This document shows positions 64,000-64,000 of a DNA stretch of 64,000 nucleotides, piece after piece; position 1 is the stretch's first letter; the number at the start of each line of letters is the position of its first letter. The stretch spans positions 69,193,448-69,257,447 of the forward strand of contig CM076854.1 in the NCBI GenBank assembly GCA_039519185.1, read 5' to 3'. Under the pieces are notes generated by a model that did no database searches, was not told the DNA's origin, and saw only the letters and a program-made list of their open reading frames with translations. Origin of the DNA: Astragalus membranaceus (lineage: Eukaryota > Streptophyta > Magnoliopsida > Fabales > Fabaceae). Both the position numbers and the translations under genes were made by a program.

Positions 64000-64000
64000 T

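Larger units (their letters stand above)
40708..64000 (-). mobile_element. Ogre-type Ty3/gypsy (Tat lineage) element, 5' end beyond window
   Basis: In minus orientation, right to left: ORF1, gag, protease, intron, RT/RNase H, second RNase H, integrase, long 3' UTR with PPT, and 3' LTR. An ORF1 upstream of gag, an intron before RT, dual RNase H and an LTR of several kb define Ogre. The coding region is largely open, with single stops at a few points. The LTR is split by a Tekay-like element. The Ogre sequence starts inside the Maximus-like env-like ORF (left target candidate GGTTC, 40703-40707). Confidence 0.88.

Overview
This window looks like a plant nuclear genome, almost certainly a legume. 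The evidence is Ogre/Tat, Athila, SIRE/Maximus-like and Tekay-like LTR retrotransposons, CACTA transposons, a Helitron-type end, and a legume-style MITE/MULE end beginning with GGGTTAAATATG. No intact host gene is visible. Nearly all coding sequence belongs to mobile elements or to captured gene fragments. Family names come from recalled protein and terminus signatures; no database search was possible.

Layout, left to right. Positions 1-2389 are low-coding DNA with exon-like scraps, ending in a Helitron-type 3' terminus (hairpin plus CTAG|T). Positions 3309-7515 are a complete non-autonomous CACTA element with TAT target duplications. On its minus strand it carries pieces of up to four unrelated host genes: a PARP3-like fragment, a pyridoxal-reductase-like aldo-keto reductase, an asparagine synthetase and an auxin response factor. 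Positions 8757-8961 are a truncated MULE-like end. It is interrupted by Tat-lineage element A (8962-21837, minus), which has an antisense, apparently spliced plant-mobile-domain gene between its left LTR and pol. Element A is itself interrupted by a solo LTR (14754-17357, TSD GTGAT) and a tRNA-derived SINE-like insert (20500-20672). A second, heavily deleted copy of the same family (element B, 21838-25916) is fused to it head-to-tail.

An Athila-like LTR, PBS and partial gag (25917-28326, plus) lie next to B, followed by a possible CACTA scrap. A SIRE/Maximus-like Copia element (28799-40707, minus) comes next, represented by one LTR and a long env-like extra ORF. That ORF is split by a degenerate, formerly autonomous CACTA element (31456-38412, TSD TAT) and contains a roughly 400-bp perfect AAG (polylysine) microsatellite. 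From 40708 to the right edge lies an Ogre element in minus orientation: a large 3' LTR, 3' UTR, integrase, two RNase H domains, RT, intron, protease with a G-patch-like motif, gag and ORF1. A Tekay-like element (42778-51177, TSD CTAAC) sits inside the Ogre LTR. Its two LTRs are almost identical, although its interior has lost the RT core.

The window is therefore a multi-level nest of insertions. Relative order can be read from what interrupts what: Tekay is younger than Ogre, Ogre and CACTA-2 are younger than Maximus, and the solo LTR and SINE are younger than element A. The most notable objects are the multi-gene CACTA element, the young but enzymatically dead Tekay-like element, the antisense spliced gene of element A and the polylysine-coding microsatellite.
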